Assembly (NCBI GenBank): GCA_011046175.1
Contig: DSBB01000183.1
Span: forward strand, 1-5,346
Direction of reading: 5' to 3'
Length of the DNA: 5,346 nucleotides
Source of the DNA: Candidatus Hydrogenedentota bacterium
Lineage (GTDB): Bacteria; Hydrogenedentota; Hydrogenedentia; Hydrogenedentales; CAITNO01
Shown here in pieces: positions 1 through 5,346 of this stretch. The notes beneath the pieces were generated by a model that searched no databases, was not told the origin of the DNA, and saw nothing but the letters and a program-made list of their open reading frames with translations. A program made the translations under genes and the position numbers. Within the stretch, counting starts at the first letter, position 1. Every line of letters begins with the position of its first letter.

Positions 1-29
1 CGGGCGAAGCCCGTGTTAGGGGTTAACAC
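1..29. other. Two adjacent short hairpins at the left window edge
   Basis: Positions 1-5 (CGGGC) pair with 9-13 (GCCCG) around a 3-base loop, and 13-18 (GTGTTA) pair with 24-29 (TAACAC) around a 5-base loop. They lie 3' of the Rrf2 gene, so on the minus strand they could form part of its transcription terminator. No T-run is visible: the plus-strand side has none, and the minus-strand side runs off the window. The rest of 1-112 has no convincing gene. Structure is seen; function is inference. Confidence 0.25.
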
Positions 30-112
30 ACGTTCCTTCCAAAGTCGGACATGCTTCATGACGCACGGATTGATGAAAAATTGCCGGGAAAACTTCATTG
101 AAAAGGAATCTG

Positions 113-550
113 CTAGATGCTGTAATCCAGCGTCGCATTGCCTTCTTCCTGTTGTTGGCGGCGCGCCATTTCCGCCAGCGTCACCCCTGCAAAGTAGTCA
201 TAGAGTATTTGGTTAGCCTCGCCAAAGATAATACGCAATGCGCAGGCGTCCGGGTCGGACCGGCAATACGTCACATCGGCGCACTCTGCAATTTCAAAGG
301 GCCCGTCCAACGCCTGAATGATTTCCGCCAAATTGATGTGTTCCGGGTCGCGCGCCAGAATAAATTTGCCTTTTGCGCCCCGAATGGACGTGACAAGACT
401 CGCATTGCGCAACCGCGCCATCAATTGTTCGAGATATGCGGCGGGGAGATTCTGGCTTTCCGCAATATTGCGCCCCGTCGCCCCGTCGCTGCTTCGGGCC
501 AACTCAATCATGGCCCGCAAACCGTATCTGGCTCTTGTGGAGAGTTTCAT
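113..550 (-). CDS. Rrf2-family winged-helix transcriptional regulator, probable Fe-S type
   Basis: The 145-residue product begins MKLSTRARYGLRAMIELA, the typical Rrf2/IscR N-terminus, and has the usual family length (about 140-165). The winged helix-turn-helix covers roughly residues 1-70 (recognition region NIAESQNLPAAYLEQLMARL, wing SIRGAKGKFILARDP), followed by the dimerisation helix. Three cysteines, C90, C96 and C103 (C-X5-C-X6-C), sit where IscR-like members bind an iron-sulfur cluster. The IscR fourth ligand, a His three residues after the last Cys, is replaced by R106, and residue 8 is Arg rather than the Asp that NsrR uses, so the cluster type cannot be predicted. I chose the start at 550 because it gives the family-standard N-terminus. 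In-frame ATGs at 565 and 688 add sequence unlike the family. No strong ribosome binding site precedes 550. It is a cytoplasmic DNA-binding protein, divergent from the large hydrolase gene. Rrf2 members often autoregulate, so control of the shared intergenic region is plausible inference. Stop codon TAG. Confidence 0.93.
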   Translation of the reverse strand: MKLSTRARYGLRAMIELARSSDGATGRNIAESQNLPAAYLEQLMARLRNASLVTSIRGAKGKFILARDPEHINLAEIIQALDGPFEIAECADVTYCRSDPDACALRIIFGEANQILYDYFAGVTLAEMARRQQQEEGNATLDYSI

Positions 551-558
551 AATAACGG

Positions 559-567
559 GTATCATAC
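559..567. promoter_or_regulatory. 9-bp palindrome next to the Rrf2 start, possible operator
   Basis: GTATCATAC is a perfect palindrome around a central C, ending 9 bases upstream of the chosen Rrf2 start codon. Autoregulating repressors often bind such positions. It is short, and a 4-bp half-site arises easily by chance. It does not match a known Rrf2 operator consensus that I can recall. Confidence 0.2.
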
Positions 568-624
568 TTGAAGCAGCCCAACGGGCGCAACCTCGAGAAG
601 GATATGCGACGGCGGCCAAACGTG

Positions 625-630
625 TATAAT
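625..630 (+). promoter_or_regulatory. Candidate -10 box for the GH9 hydrolase gene
   Basis: A perfect TATAAT lies 70 bases upstream of the hydrolase start codon, in otherwise GC-rich sequence. No sequence close to TTGACA is found at 16-19 bases spacing (601-608 reads GATATGCG), so the promoter would be weak or activator-dependent. Transcription would start near 637, giving a 5' leader of about 64 bases. Confidence 0.4.
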
Positions 631-650
631 GGGGCGTCATAAATTTTGCA

Positions 651-666
651 TGCGGCGCGGCCCGCA
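651..666 (+). other. GC-rich hairpin in the putative 5' leader of the hydrolase
   Basis: TGCGG (651-655) pairs with CCGCA (662-666) around a 6-base loop. The flanking GCATG (648-652) could instead pair with CATGC (672-676), giving a competing longer stem. It lies between the candidate transcription start and the ribosome binding site. There is no T-run, so it is not an intrinsic terminator. It may be only a by-product of local GC content. Confidence 0.2.
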
Positions 667-690
667 GCGGCCATGCGCAAGCCGCCAAAC

Positions 691-694
691 GGAG
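691..694 (+). promoter_or_regulatory. Ribosome binding site that fixes the hydrolase start at 701
   Basis: GGAG lies 6 bases before the ATG at 701. The reading frame is open further upstream (ATG at 629 and 650), but those candidates have no comparable Shine-Dalgarno. The ATG at 629 overlaps the TATAAT box and would place Arg/Cys-rich sequence before the hydrophobic signal segment. Confidence 0.7.
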
Positions 695-700
695 ATAGAC

Positions 701-3700
701 ATGAATAGTATAGGTGTTATTGTTGCGGCAGCATTATTTATTGTTTCGGGGTCGGAATCTTCCCCGCGTGAAGTATGGCAATACGAAGCGCTGTCGAATC
801 TGTATGCGCCGCCGCTGGTTGCCGACGTGACAGGCGACGGGATACAGGAGATCATCATCAGCGACAGTGAGGCGAGGCGTGCGCGCTGCATTGACGCCAA
901 CGGCAACCCGTTGTGGGAATGCGACGGCGGCTGGGCAAAGCGGTTGATCTCGCCGGCGGCGTTGAGCGAACCCGACTCAGAGGGACAACGCTTGCTTGCC
1001 GTTGCGAACGGCGACGGTTCATTGGTCTGTATTAACGCCGCAGATGGCGCGCTGTTGTGGCGGCGGAAACTCGGCGCGGTCGAGTGGGGCGGCGCGTTAT
1101 GGGCGCGCCTCGACAAAACAGGCGCGCAAGTCATTGTCGTGGGCACGGAGCGCGACGGCATAGTAGCCGTTGATTCGCACGGGGAAACGCGCCGGCATCT
1201 CGCGGCGGACGCCGCCACGCCACCCATGCACATCCGCGGGCCGCTGGCGGTGGCGGACATTAACAGCGCCGGAAGAGACGCCGTCTTCGGCGCAAGCCGC
1301 TTCGGATTGTTTTGCATGGATGCCGATGGCGCGCTGTTGTGGGAACGTTACACGGGGGACGATTTCCCCGGCGGGCCGGTGGTGGTGGACGCGGACCGTG
1401 ACGGCAAGGCGGAATTGTATTGCGCATCCAATGACGACGCCCACCTCTGGCGCTTCGACGCAGCGACGGGAAAACCCGAATGGCACGCGCCGTTGCATGG
1501 GATCGTGGACGCCTACAGCGCATCGTCGCCGGCGGCGGGCGACATCACCCGCGATGGCTATGATGAACTTGTGCTGGGCGACGCGCAGGGAAATGTGTAC
1601 GCCTTTCGGCATGACGGCGCACTGTTGTGGACCTTCTCCACCGTTAAGCCCACGCACATTACGGTCAGTCTTGGCGATGTGAACGGCGACGGGCATATCG
1701 AAACGCTGGCGGCGAGCGGCGACCATCACCTGTATTGCCTTGACGGACAAGGCCGCCTGCTCTGGCGATACAAAACCGACCTGCGCCTTATCTATCCCGC
1801 CACGCTTACCGACCTCGACAACGACGGCATAACAGACATTCTGGTTTGCGGCAGCGACCGCAAACTGCGGCGGCTTACGCTGGGTGGGCGCTATTCGGCA
1901 ACGCTTATGCCGTGGCCCATGCGGCGTTATGACGCATCCCAAAGCGGCGCGAGCTTTGGCAAATGCGGCCCGGTCATGCCGACGATTACACGCGGAGAAA
2001 CTTTGATTATTCACGGCGATTTTGAGCAGGGCAAGGTGCGCGACGGTCTCGAACAGTTCGACACGGACAGCCCGTTTTACAAAACCATTATGTCAAGGCC
2101 GCGCGGCTGGCGCGCCGAGACAGCGCGAAAACAGGGATGGGGCATTACCGACATGGTCGCATACACGGGAGAACGCTCCCTGCTTCTTCCAGGTGACATG
2201 ACCGTATCCACCGAACCGCAACCCTGCGCGTCCACATGGCGCCGCGTGTCGGCGGCGGTCCATGCAAGCGGCGGCGGCGCCTTTGCCGTTCTGCGGTGGC
2301 TGGGCGATTACGGTGTTGTCCGCGAGGACCCGCTCGCGCCGGTCCGGCGCGAGGAAAAATGGGAACGGCTGGAAGTGAAAGACGCCGCGCCGCCGCACGG
2401 CGCGAGGTGGTTGCTGATGGCGTTGGACGCGAACGATGGCGCCGTGCATTGGGACGCCGCATCCATTGGGGTTGTACATGAGGAGCCTGCCGCGTTTGAA
2501 GTGCTGGTGAATCAGGTGGGCTATGATCGCGGTATGCCGAAACGCTTTCTGGCGCAGGCGAATTTTGCGGCGCGGGACGCGGCCTTCGCGCTGGTAAACG
2601 ACAGAGGCGAATCGGTTTTTAACGGCACATTGCATCACGAAGGCCGCATCCACGGGCATTACGGCAACGACTGGGGCTATGAATACTACAGCGGCGACTT
2701 CACCGATTTTAATGATAATGCAACCGTCCGCGTTCGCGCTGCGCTTGACGGATTAACCGAATATTCCTGGCCCATCGAAATCGGCGAAAGCGTTTTGTGG
2801 CGACGAACCGCAAGGCCCGCTTATCGCTTCTTTTACTATCAACGTTGCGGCATGGCGGTTCCCGGCTGGTACGATGCCTGCCATCTGGACGACGCGGCCA
2901 GTCCCGACGGCAAGACGCAGTACGAACTCCGGGGCGGCTGGCATGACGCGGGCGATTACAACAAGTACCATAACGCGCCCTATGCGTACGGACTGGCGGC
3001 GGCGTACGGACTGCGGCGCGCCGCGTTCGACGCGCTCCATCCGCCGGTCAGCGGGACGGGCGAATTCTTTGACGAGATTCTGTGGGGCGGCGATCACGCG
3101 CGGCGCATGATCATGGCGGACGGCTCCGCCTTCGGGCATATTACCTCAGGCTACGGGTTTTGGGGGCCGCCCCACCTCGAAACGGACAACCTGCCGAACA
3201 CGGGCGATGAGCGGCGCGGCACACGCGAACGCGGCGACAACCCGGACGCGCATCATGCGGCGGTGGCGCGTGTTGCCGTCTTGTTGGAGGGACGTGACGG
3301 GGGCGGCGCGCCCACCGGAGAGTGGGTGGAAACGGCGGCGCGCAGCCTTGACTATGCGCTGGGCGAGGGGCGGCGCGGATTGTGGCAATTAAGCACGGCC
3401 ATTGACCTGTTTCTGGTTACCGGCAACGAAAAATACCGCGAACTGGCGGCGTCGCTTATGGAAGAAGTAAATGAAATCAATGTGATGCGCGTCGAAATAA
3501 CGCGCCGCTACGATGCCGCCTTCGGCACGAATCACGCGGACGCGCTGCGCGACGCCGTGCTGGAACGCACTGAGGCCATGCTCGCCAACGCCGCAAATCC
3601 CTTCGGCGTGTATACTTTCGGTCCGCCGGAAAACCCGAATTTTTTCAATACCCCCGCTGATCAAGGCGGCTGGCACGTGGGCACGAGCAGCCATCTGCTT

Positions 3701-4063
3701 GAGGCGGCGGCATTCGTGGCGATGGCGTATCAGTATGAGCCCGACCCGCAATTCCTGCGGTTCGTGTGGGACCAGTTCAACTGGACACTCGGCATGAATC
3801 CCTGCAACATCAGCCTGATGGAAGGCGCGGGCAGCGCTTTTGCTCCCACGTATCATCATCGCTACACCTTTGCGGGCGTGCCCCGCGGCGCCGTGCCCGG
3901 CGGCGTGGTGAACGGCGTCACATGGCGCTCCGTCGGCGACGACCGGCCTTTCTTCGACATGAGCGGCGTGGACATCCCCGCCTACGAATCCAACGAAGTC
4001 TGGCTGCCCCACAACACCGCCTATCTGAACGCGCTGGCGAACCTCATGGCGGTGTCTGACTGA
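701..4063 (+). CDS. Secreted glycoside hydrolase family 9 enzyme with N-terminal eight-repeat beta-propeller
   Basis: The product has 1120 residues. Residues 1-20 form a short hydrophobic signal peptide with no Lys/Arg in its n-region and no lipobox Cys; cleavage is likely near S18-S20. Residues about 35-405 hold eight propeller repeats, with DxxxDG-type loops (FG-GAP/VCBS-like) and PQQ-like GALLW strands. Residues about 434-592 resemble a CBM4/9-type jelly roll (GDFE at 439-442, GW at 469-470, GERSL, terminal W584). Residues about 598-690 are a CelD_N Ig-like domain (VLVNQVGY, 601-608). Residues about 700-1120 are the GH9 catalytic domain. GH9 evidence is GGWHDAGDYNKY with the Asp pair D749/D752 (in the family they activate the water nucleophile), LGMNP at 1030-1034, HHR at 1052-1054, PGG at 1066-1068, and YESNEVWLPHN with E1099 as the likely acid. 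All key residues are present, so the enzyme is probably active. GH9 enzymes are inverting hydrolases, mostly endo-beta-1,4-glucanases; some members act on cello-oligosaccharides or glucosamine, so the substrate is not proven. It probably acts outside the cytoplasm. Confidence 0.93.
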   Translation: MNSIGVIVAAALFIVSGSESSPREVWQYEALSNLYAPPLVADVTGDGIQEIIISDSEARRARCIDANGNPLWECDGGWAKRLISPAALSEPDSEGQRLLAVANGDGSLVCINAADGALLWRRKLGAVEWGGALWARLDKTGAQVIVVGTERDGIVAVDSHGETRRHLAADAATPPMHIRGPLAVADINSAGRDAVFGASRFGLFCMDADGALLWERYTGDDFPGGPVVVDADRDGKAELYCASNDDAHLWRFDAATGKPEWHAPLHGIVDAYSASSPAAGDITRDGYDELVLGDAQGNVYAFRHDGALLWTFSTVKPTHITVSLGDVNGDGHIETLAASGDHHLYCLDGQGRLLWRYKTDLRLIYPATLTDLDNDGITDILVCGSDRKLRRLTLGGRYSATLMPWPMRRYDASQSGASFGKCGPVMPTITRGETLIIHGDFEQGKVRDGLEQFDTDSPFYKTIMSRPRGWRAETARKQGWGITDMVAYTGERSLLLPGDMTVSTEPQPCASTWRRVSAAVHASGGGAFAVLRWLGDYGVVREDPLAPVRREEKWERLEVKDAAPPHGARWLLMALDANDGAVHWDAASIGVVHEEPAAFEVLVNQVGYDRGMPKRFLAQANFAARDAAFALVNDRGESVFNGTLHHEGRIHGHYGNDWGYEYYSGDFTDFNDNATVRVRAALDGLTEYSWPIEIGESVLWRRTARPAYRFFYYQRCGMAVPGWYDACHLDDAASPDGKTQYELRGGWHDAGDYNKYHNAPYAYGLAAAYGLRRAAFDALHPPVSGTGEFFDEILWGGDHARRMIMADGSAFGHITSGYGFWGPPHLETDNLPNTGDERRGTRERGDNPDAHHAAVARVAVLLEGRDGGGAPTGEWVETAARSLDYALGEGRRGLWQLSTAIDLFLVTGNEKYRELAASLMEEVNEINVMRVEITRRYDAAFGTNHADALRDAVLERTEAMLANAANPFGVYTFGPPENPNFFNTPADQGGWHVGTSSHLLEAAAFVAMAYQYEPDPQFLRFVWDQFNWTLGMNPCNISLMEGAGSAFAPTYHHRYTFAGVPRGAVPGGVVNGVTWRSVGDDRPFFDMSGVDIPAYESNEVWLPHNTAYLNALANLMAVSD
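821..1910 (+). repeat. Eight tandem beta-propeller repeats within the GH9 protein
   Basis: The first loop acid of each repeat falls at D42, D92, D138, D186, D230, D281, D326 and D371, giving spacings of 50, 46, 48, 44, 51, 45 and 45 residues. Repeats 1, 5, 6, 7 and 8 keep a clear calcium-binding-like loop (DVTGDG, DADRDG, DITRDG, DVNGDG, DLDNDG). Repeats 2, 3 and 4 are degenerate (DSEG, DKTG, DINSAG). Most repeats continue with hydrophobic strands and end in a PQQ-like turn (GNPLW, GALLW, GKPEW, GRLLW). This mixture of FG-GAP and PQQ-like features fits an eight-bladed propeller. Repeat positions are seen; the fold and calcium binding are inferred. Confidence 0.85.
1043..1630 (+). repeat. Dispersed DNA repeat encoding DGALLW turns of the propeller
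   Basis: GATGGCGCGCTGTTGTGG occurs identically at 1043-1060 and 1325-1342. A third copy at 1613-1630 differs at two bases (GACGGCGCACTGTTGTGG). Spacings are 282 and 288 bases, i.e. 94 and 96 codons, close to two propeller blades. This suggests relatively recent duplication of a two-blade unit, or strong constraint plus codon bias. It has no sign of being a mobile or regulatory repeat. Confidence 0.6.
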
Positions 4064-4120
4064 CCCGCCTGCGTGATAAAACGGCTCGCCTTCCGGATAA
4101 TCCCCACAATGAACAACACA

Positions 4121-4150
4121 CGCGCCGCGACGCAAGGCGTTTCATTTTTT
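4121..4150 (+). terminator. Weak candidate terminator between the convergent genes
   Basis: GCGCC (4122-4126) can pair with GGCGT (4136-4140), with one G-T pair and a 9-base loop. Alternatively ACGC (4130-4133) pairs with GCGT (4137-4140). Either is followed by TTCATTTTTT at 4141-4150. This would end transcription of the GH9 gene. The T-run also encodes the last two Lys codons and stop region of the convergent gene, so its presence is partly explained by coding. The stem is short and confidence is low. Confidence 0.33.
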
Positions 4151-5346
4151 CGACACAACCTTCAACGTCGGATGCGCGAACAAGCCGCAGGGCTTGAGCA
4201 CGTAAGCGTCCGTCCAGTCGGCGCCTTCCGTGGCAAAGCTGCCGGGGCCGATCCACTGCGGTTCCGGATTCGTCTGGTGGAGCGGGCCGAAACAGTTCCT
4301 TCGGCTGCCGAAAAGCGTCAGCGTAATCTCATTGGTGTTTTGGCATAGATGCTCTGTTATGTCAACTTCATACGGCGGCCATGACAAATAACCCGCATGT
4401 TTCCCGTTTACCAACACGCGTACTGTAACCCCTTTGAATTCATGCGCCTCCAGTCGGACGCGCTCGCCTTTTCCGGGTTTAACGGTGGTTTTATAGCGGT
4501 ACGCCACAGCGCCGCCGTAAAACGGCATGTTTTGCCTGCGCCAATCACCAATACCGAGAGATGACGGCGCGGTAATCGTGGCGCGCTTCTCACCGGCAAC
4601 GACGCCGAATTCACCCAGGAGATACATCGCTTCAAGGTCGTCGTCGCAGCGGAAATCCAGCGACGCTTCGAGGATGTTCTCGCCCTTGCGCAGCGCCGAT
4701 ATGTCCAGCGGAATCATGCGTATGGCGGGGTCCACCCACCAGCCAGTGTCCGCATCCGTGGCGATATCGTGCCCGTTCAAGGAAAGCACAAAACGGCGGG
4801 GAGTTTCCACGGCGAGATGGAGCGCGCCGGCGGGCAACGCGGCCACGTCAAAAGCAAACCGCAACGTTACGAGCCGCCTTGGCTCGTCAGGGCCGATTAT
4901 CCGCGCCCAGGGCTGCGTCATCTCACCGCCGCGCCGCGGCTGCCCCATGGCGTCACGCACGGCGCGGTCTATTTGTAATATCTCTGTGGGCGCGTGAAAA
5001 GCGCCCTTCTCGCCGATGCGGTAGGACGCATAATCCAGCACACACACATTGGGTTCCGTTCGCTGGACAGCGGTAAGCGCCTTGTCGCTGAAAGTGGTCT
5101 TTCGCGCCTGCCTCCACTCGGCGGCTTTTGGGATGCGTCCTTCCGGCGCCGGTTCAATTACGAAAAGGCGGCTGCCAACGGGCGGGAGAGATGTTGTGAA
5201 CAATGTCCAAAAACCAACCTTTCGGGAGGGGATAATGCGGCGTTCGCCGGTGCGCAAGTCATATTCGACAACCTTGCCCTCAGCCTGCAAACGCACCTCG
5301 ACCGTTTCGTACGCGCGTTCCCTGTCCGTATTGCACACAAAGAGGA
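4142..5346 (-). CDS. C-terminal part of a large glycoside hydrolase-like protein (5' end outside window)
   Basis: About 400 codons are visible, ending in TGA. The frame stays open to the right edge. The GTG at 5338 is an internal Val (context LFVCNTDRE), not a start. Numbering residues from that Val: 1-62 look like the end of a beta-sandwich after a catalytic domain (EGKVVEYDLRTGERR, then LPPVGSRLFV). Then comes a linker with NVCVLDYASYRIGEKG (97-112). Two galactose-binding-like beta-sandwiches follow: about 140-248 (FVLSLNGHDI) and about 272-395 (FYGGAVAYRY, VLVNGKHAGYLSWPPYEVDIT, GSRRNCFGPLHQ, WTDAYVLKPCGL). These modules are typical of the C-terminal halves of large GH2-like or GH106-like (alpha-L-rhamnosidase-type) proteins and of related uncharacterised hydrolases. 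The catalytic domain is not in the window, so family and substrate are unassigned. It is convergent with the GH9 gene across 78 bases, so the two are not co-transcribed. Confidence 0.8.
   Translation of the reverse strand, partial: LFVCNTDRERAYETVEVRLQAEGKVVEYDLRTGERRIIPSRKVGFWTLFTTSLPPVGSRLFVIEPAPEGRIPKAAEWRQARKTTFSDKALTAVQRTEPNVCVLDYASYRIGEKGAFHAPTEILQIDRAVRDAMGQPRRGGEMTQPWARIIGPDEPRRLVTLRFAFDVAALPAGALHLAVETPRRFVLSLNGHDIATDADTGWWVDPAIRMIPLDISALRKGENILEASLDFRCDDDLEAMYLLGEFGVVAGEKRATITAPSSLGIGDWRRQNMPFYGGAVAYRYKTTVKPGKGERVRLEAHEFKGVTVRVLVNGKHAGYLSWPPYEVDITEHLCQNTNEITLTLFGSRRNCFGPLHQTNPEPQWIGPGSFATEGADWTDAYVLKPCGLFAHPTLKVVSKK

Noticed and set aside
98..571. 157-codon plus-strand open frame opposite the Rrf2 gene
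   Set aside because: It is antisense to a gene with clear family motifs, and its own translation has no recognisable features.
551..688. N-terminal extension of the Rrf2 protein from ATG at 688 or 565
   Set aside because: The extra residues have no counterpart in the Rrf2 family, which starts at MKLSTRARYGLR. They would also run through the divergent promoter region.
629..700. Upstream in-frame extension of the hydrolase (24 codons from ATG at 629)
   Set aside because: It overlaps the TATAAT box, lacks a ribosome binding site and puts RGPQRPCASRQTEID before a normal hydrophobic leader. GGAG before 701 is much better.
1097..2014. 305-codon open frame on the minus strand opposite the propeller region
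   Set aside because: It lies entirely inside the well-supported GH9 gene. Its translation is rich in His, Arg and Val with no recognisable domain, as expected for the antisense of GC-rich coding DNA.
4078..4095. Possible minus-strand terminator for the right-hand gene (CGG/CCG stem before TTTT)
   Set aside because: The stem is only 3 bp with an 8-base loop, and the T-run is four bases. It is too weak to call.
3389..4135. 248-codon minus-strand open frame opposite the GH9 catalytic domain
   Set aside because: It is antisense to conserved catalytic sequence, has a low-complexity His/Gly/Ala/Val composition and shows no family motif.
4408..5157. Several 60-156 codon open frames on both strands inside the right-hand gene
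   Set aside because: They overlap the single long minus-strand frame that carries the hydrolase-type domain motifs. None has a recognisable product or ribosome binding site.

Overview
The window carries three genes on a moderately GC-rich chromosome segment. A short divergent pair occupies the left side: an Rrf2-family transcriptional regulator on the minus strand (113-550) and, reading away from it, a very large secreted glycoside hydrolase on the plus strand (701-4063). A third gene (4142 to beyond the right edge) runs convergently on the minus strand. Only its C-terminal 400 codons are present, and they look like the accessory beta-sandwich domains of another large carbohydrate-active enzyme. 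There are no tRNA or rRNA genes, mobile elements or CRISPR arrays that I can see.

The central gene is the main content. Its 1120-residue product has, in order: a short signal peptide; eight FG-GAP/PQQ-like beta-propeller repeats; a jelly-roll carbohydrate-binding-like domain; a CelD_N-type Ig-like domain; and a GH9 (cellulase family E) catalytic domain. The catalytic Asp pair (D749, D752) and the C-terminal catalytic Glu (E1099) are intact. The GH9 part is recognisable with confidence. Fusing a complete eight-repeat propeller in front of it is the unusual point.

The 150-bp divergent intergenic region holds a perfect TATAAT box, a good GGAG ribosome binding site for the hydrolase, a GC-rich hairpin, a 9-bp palindrome beside the regulator start and a 10-bp direct repeat. 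The regulator keeps three Cys with spacing like that of Fe-S-binding Rrf2 proteins, so a link between redox or iron state and this locus is possible but unproven.

The organism cannot be fixed from this window. The GC-rich codon use, the large multi-domain secreted hydrolases and the propeller fusion suggest an uncultured polysaccharide degrader of the Planctomycetes/Lentisphaerae/Hydrogenedentes kind. This is a guess from style, not a match. Read together, the two hydrolases suggest a small polysaccharide-utilisation locus in which a GH9 enzyme attacks a beta-glucan-type backbone and the second enzyme removes side sugars.
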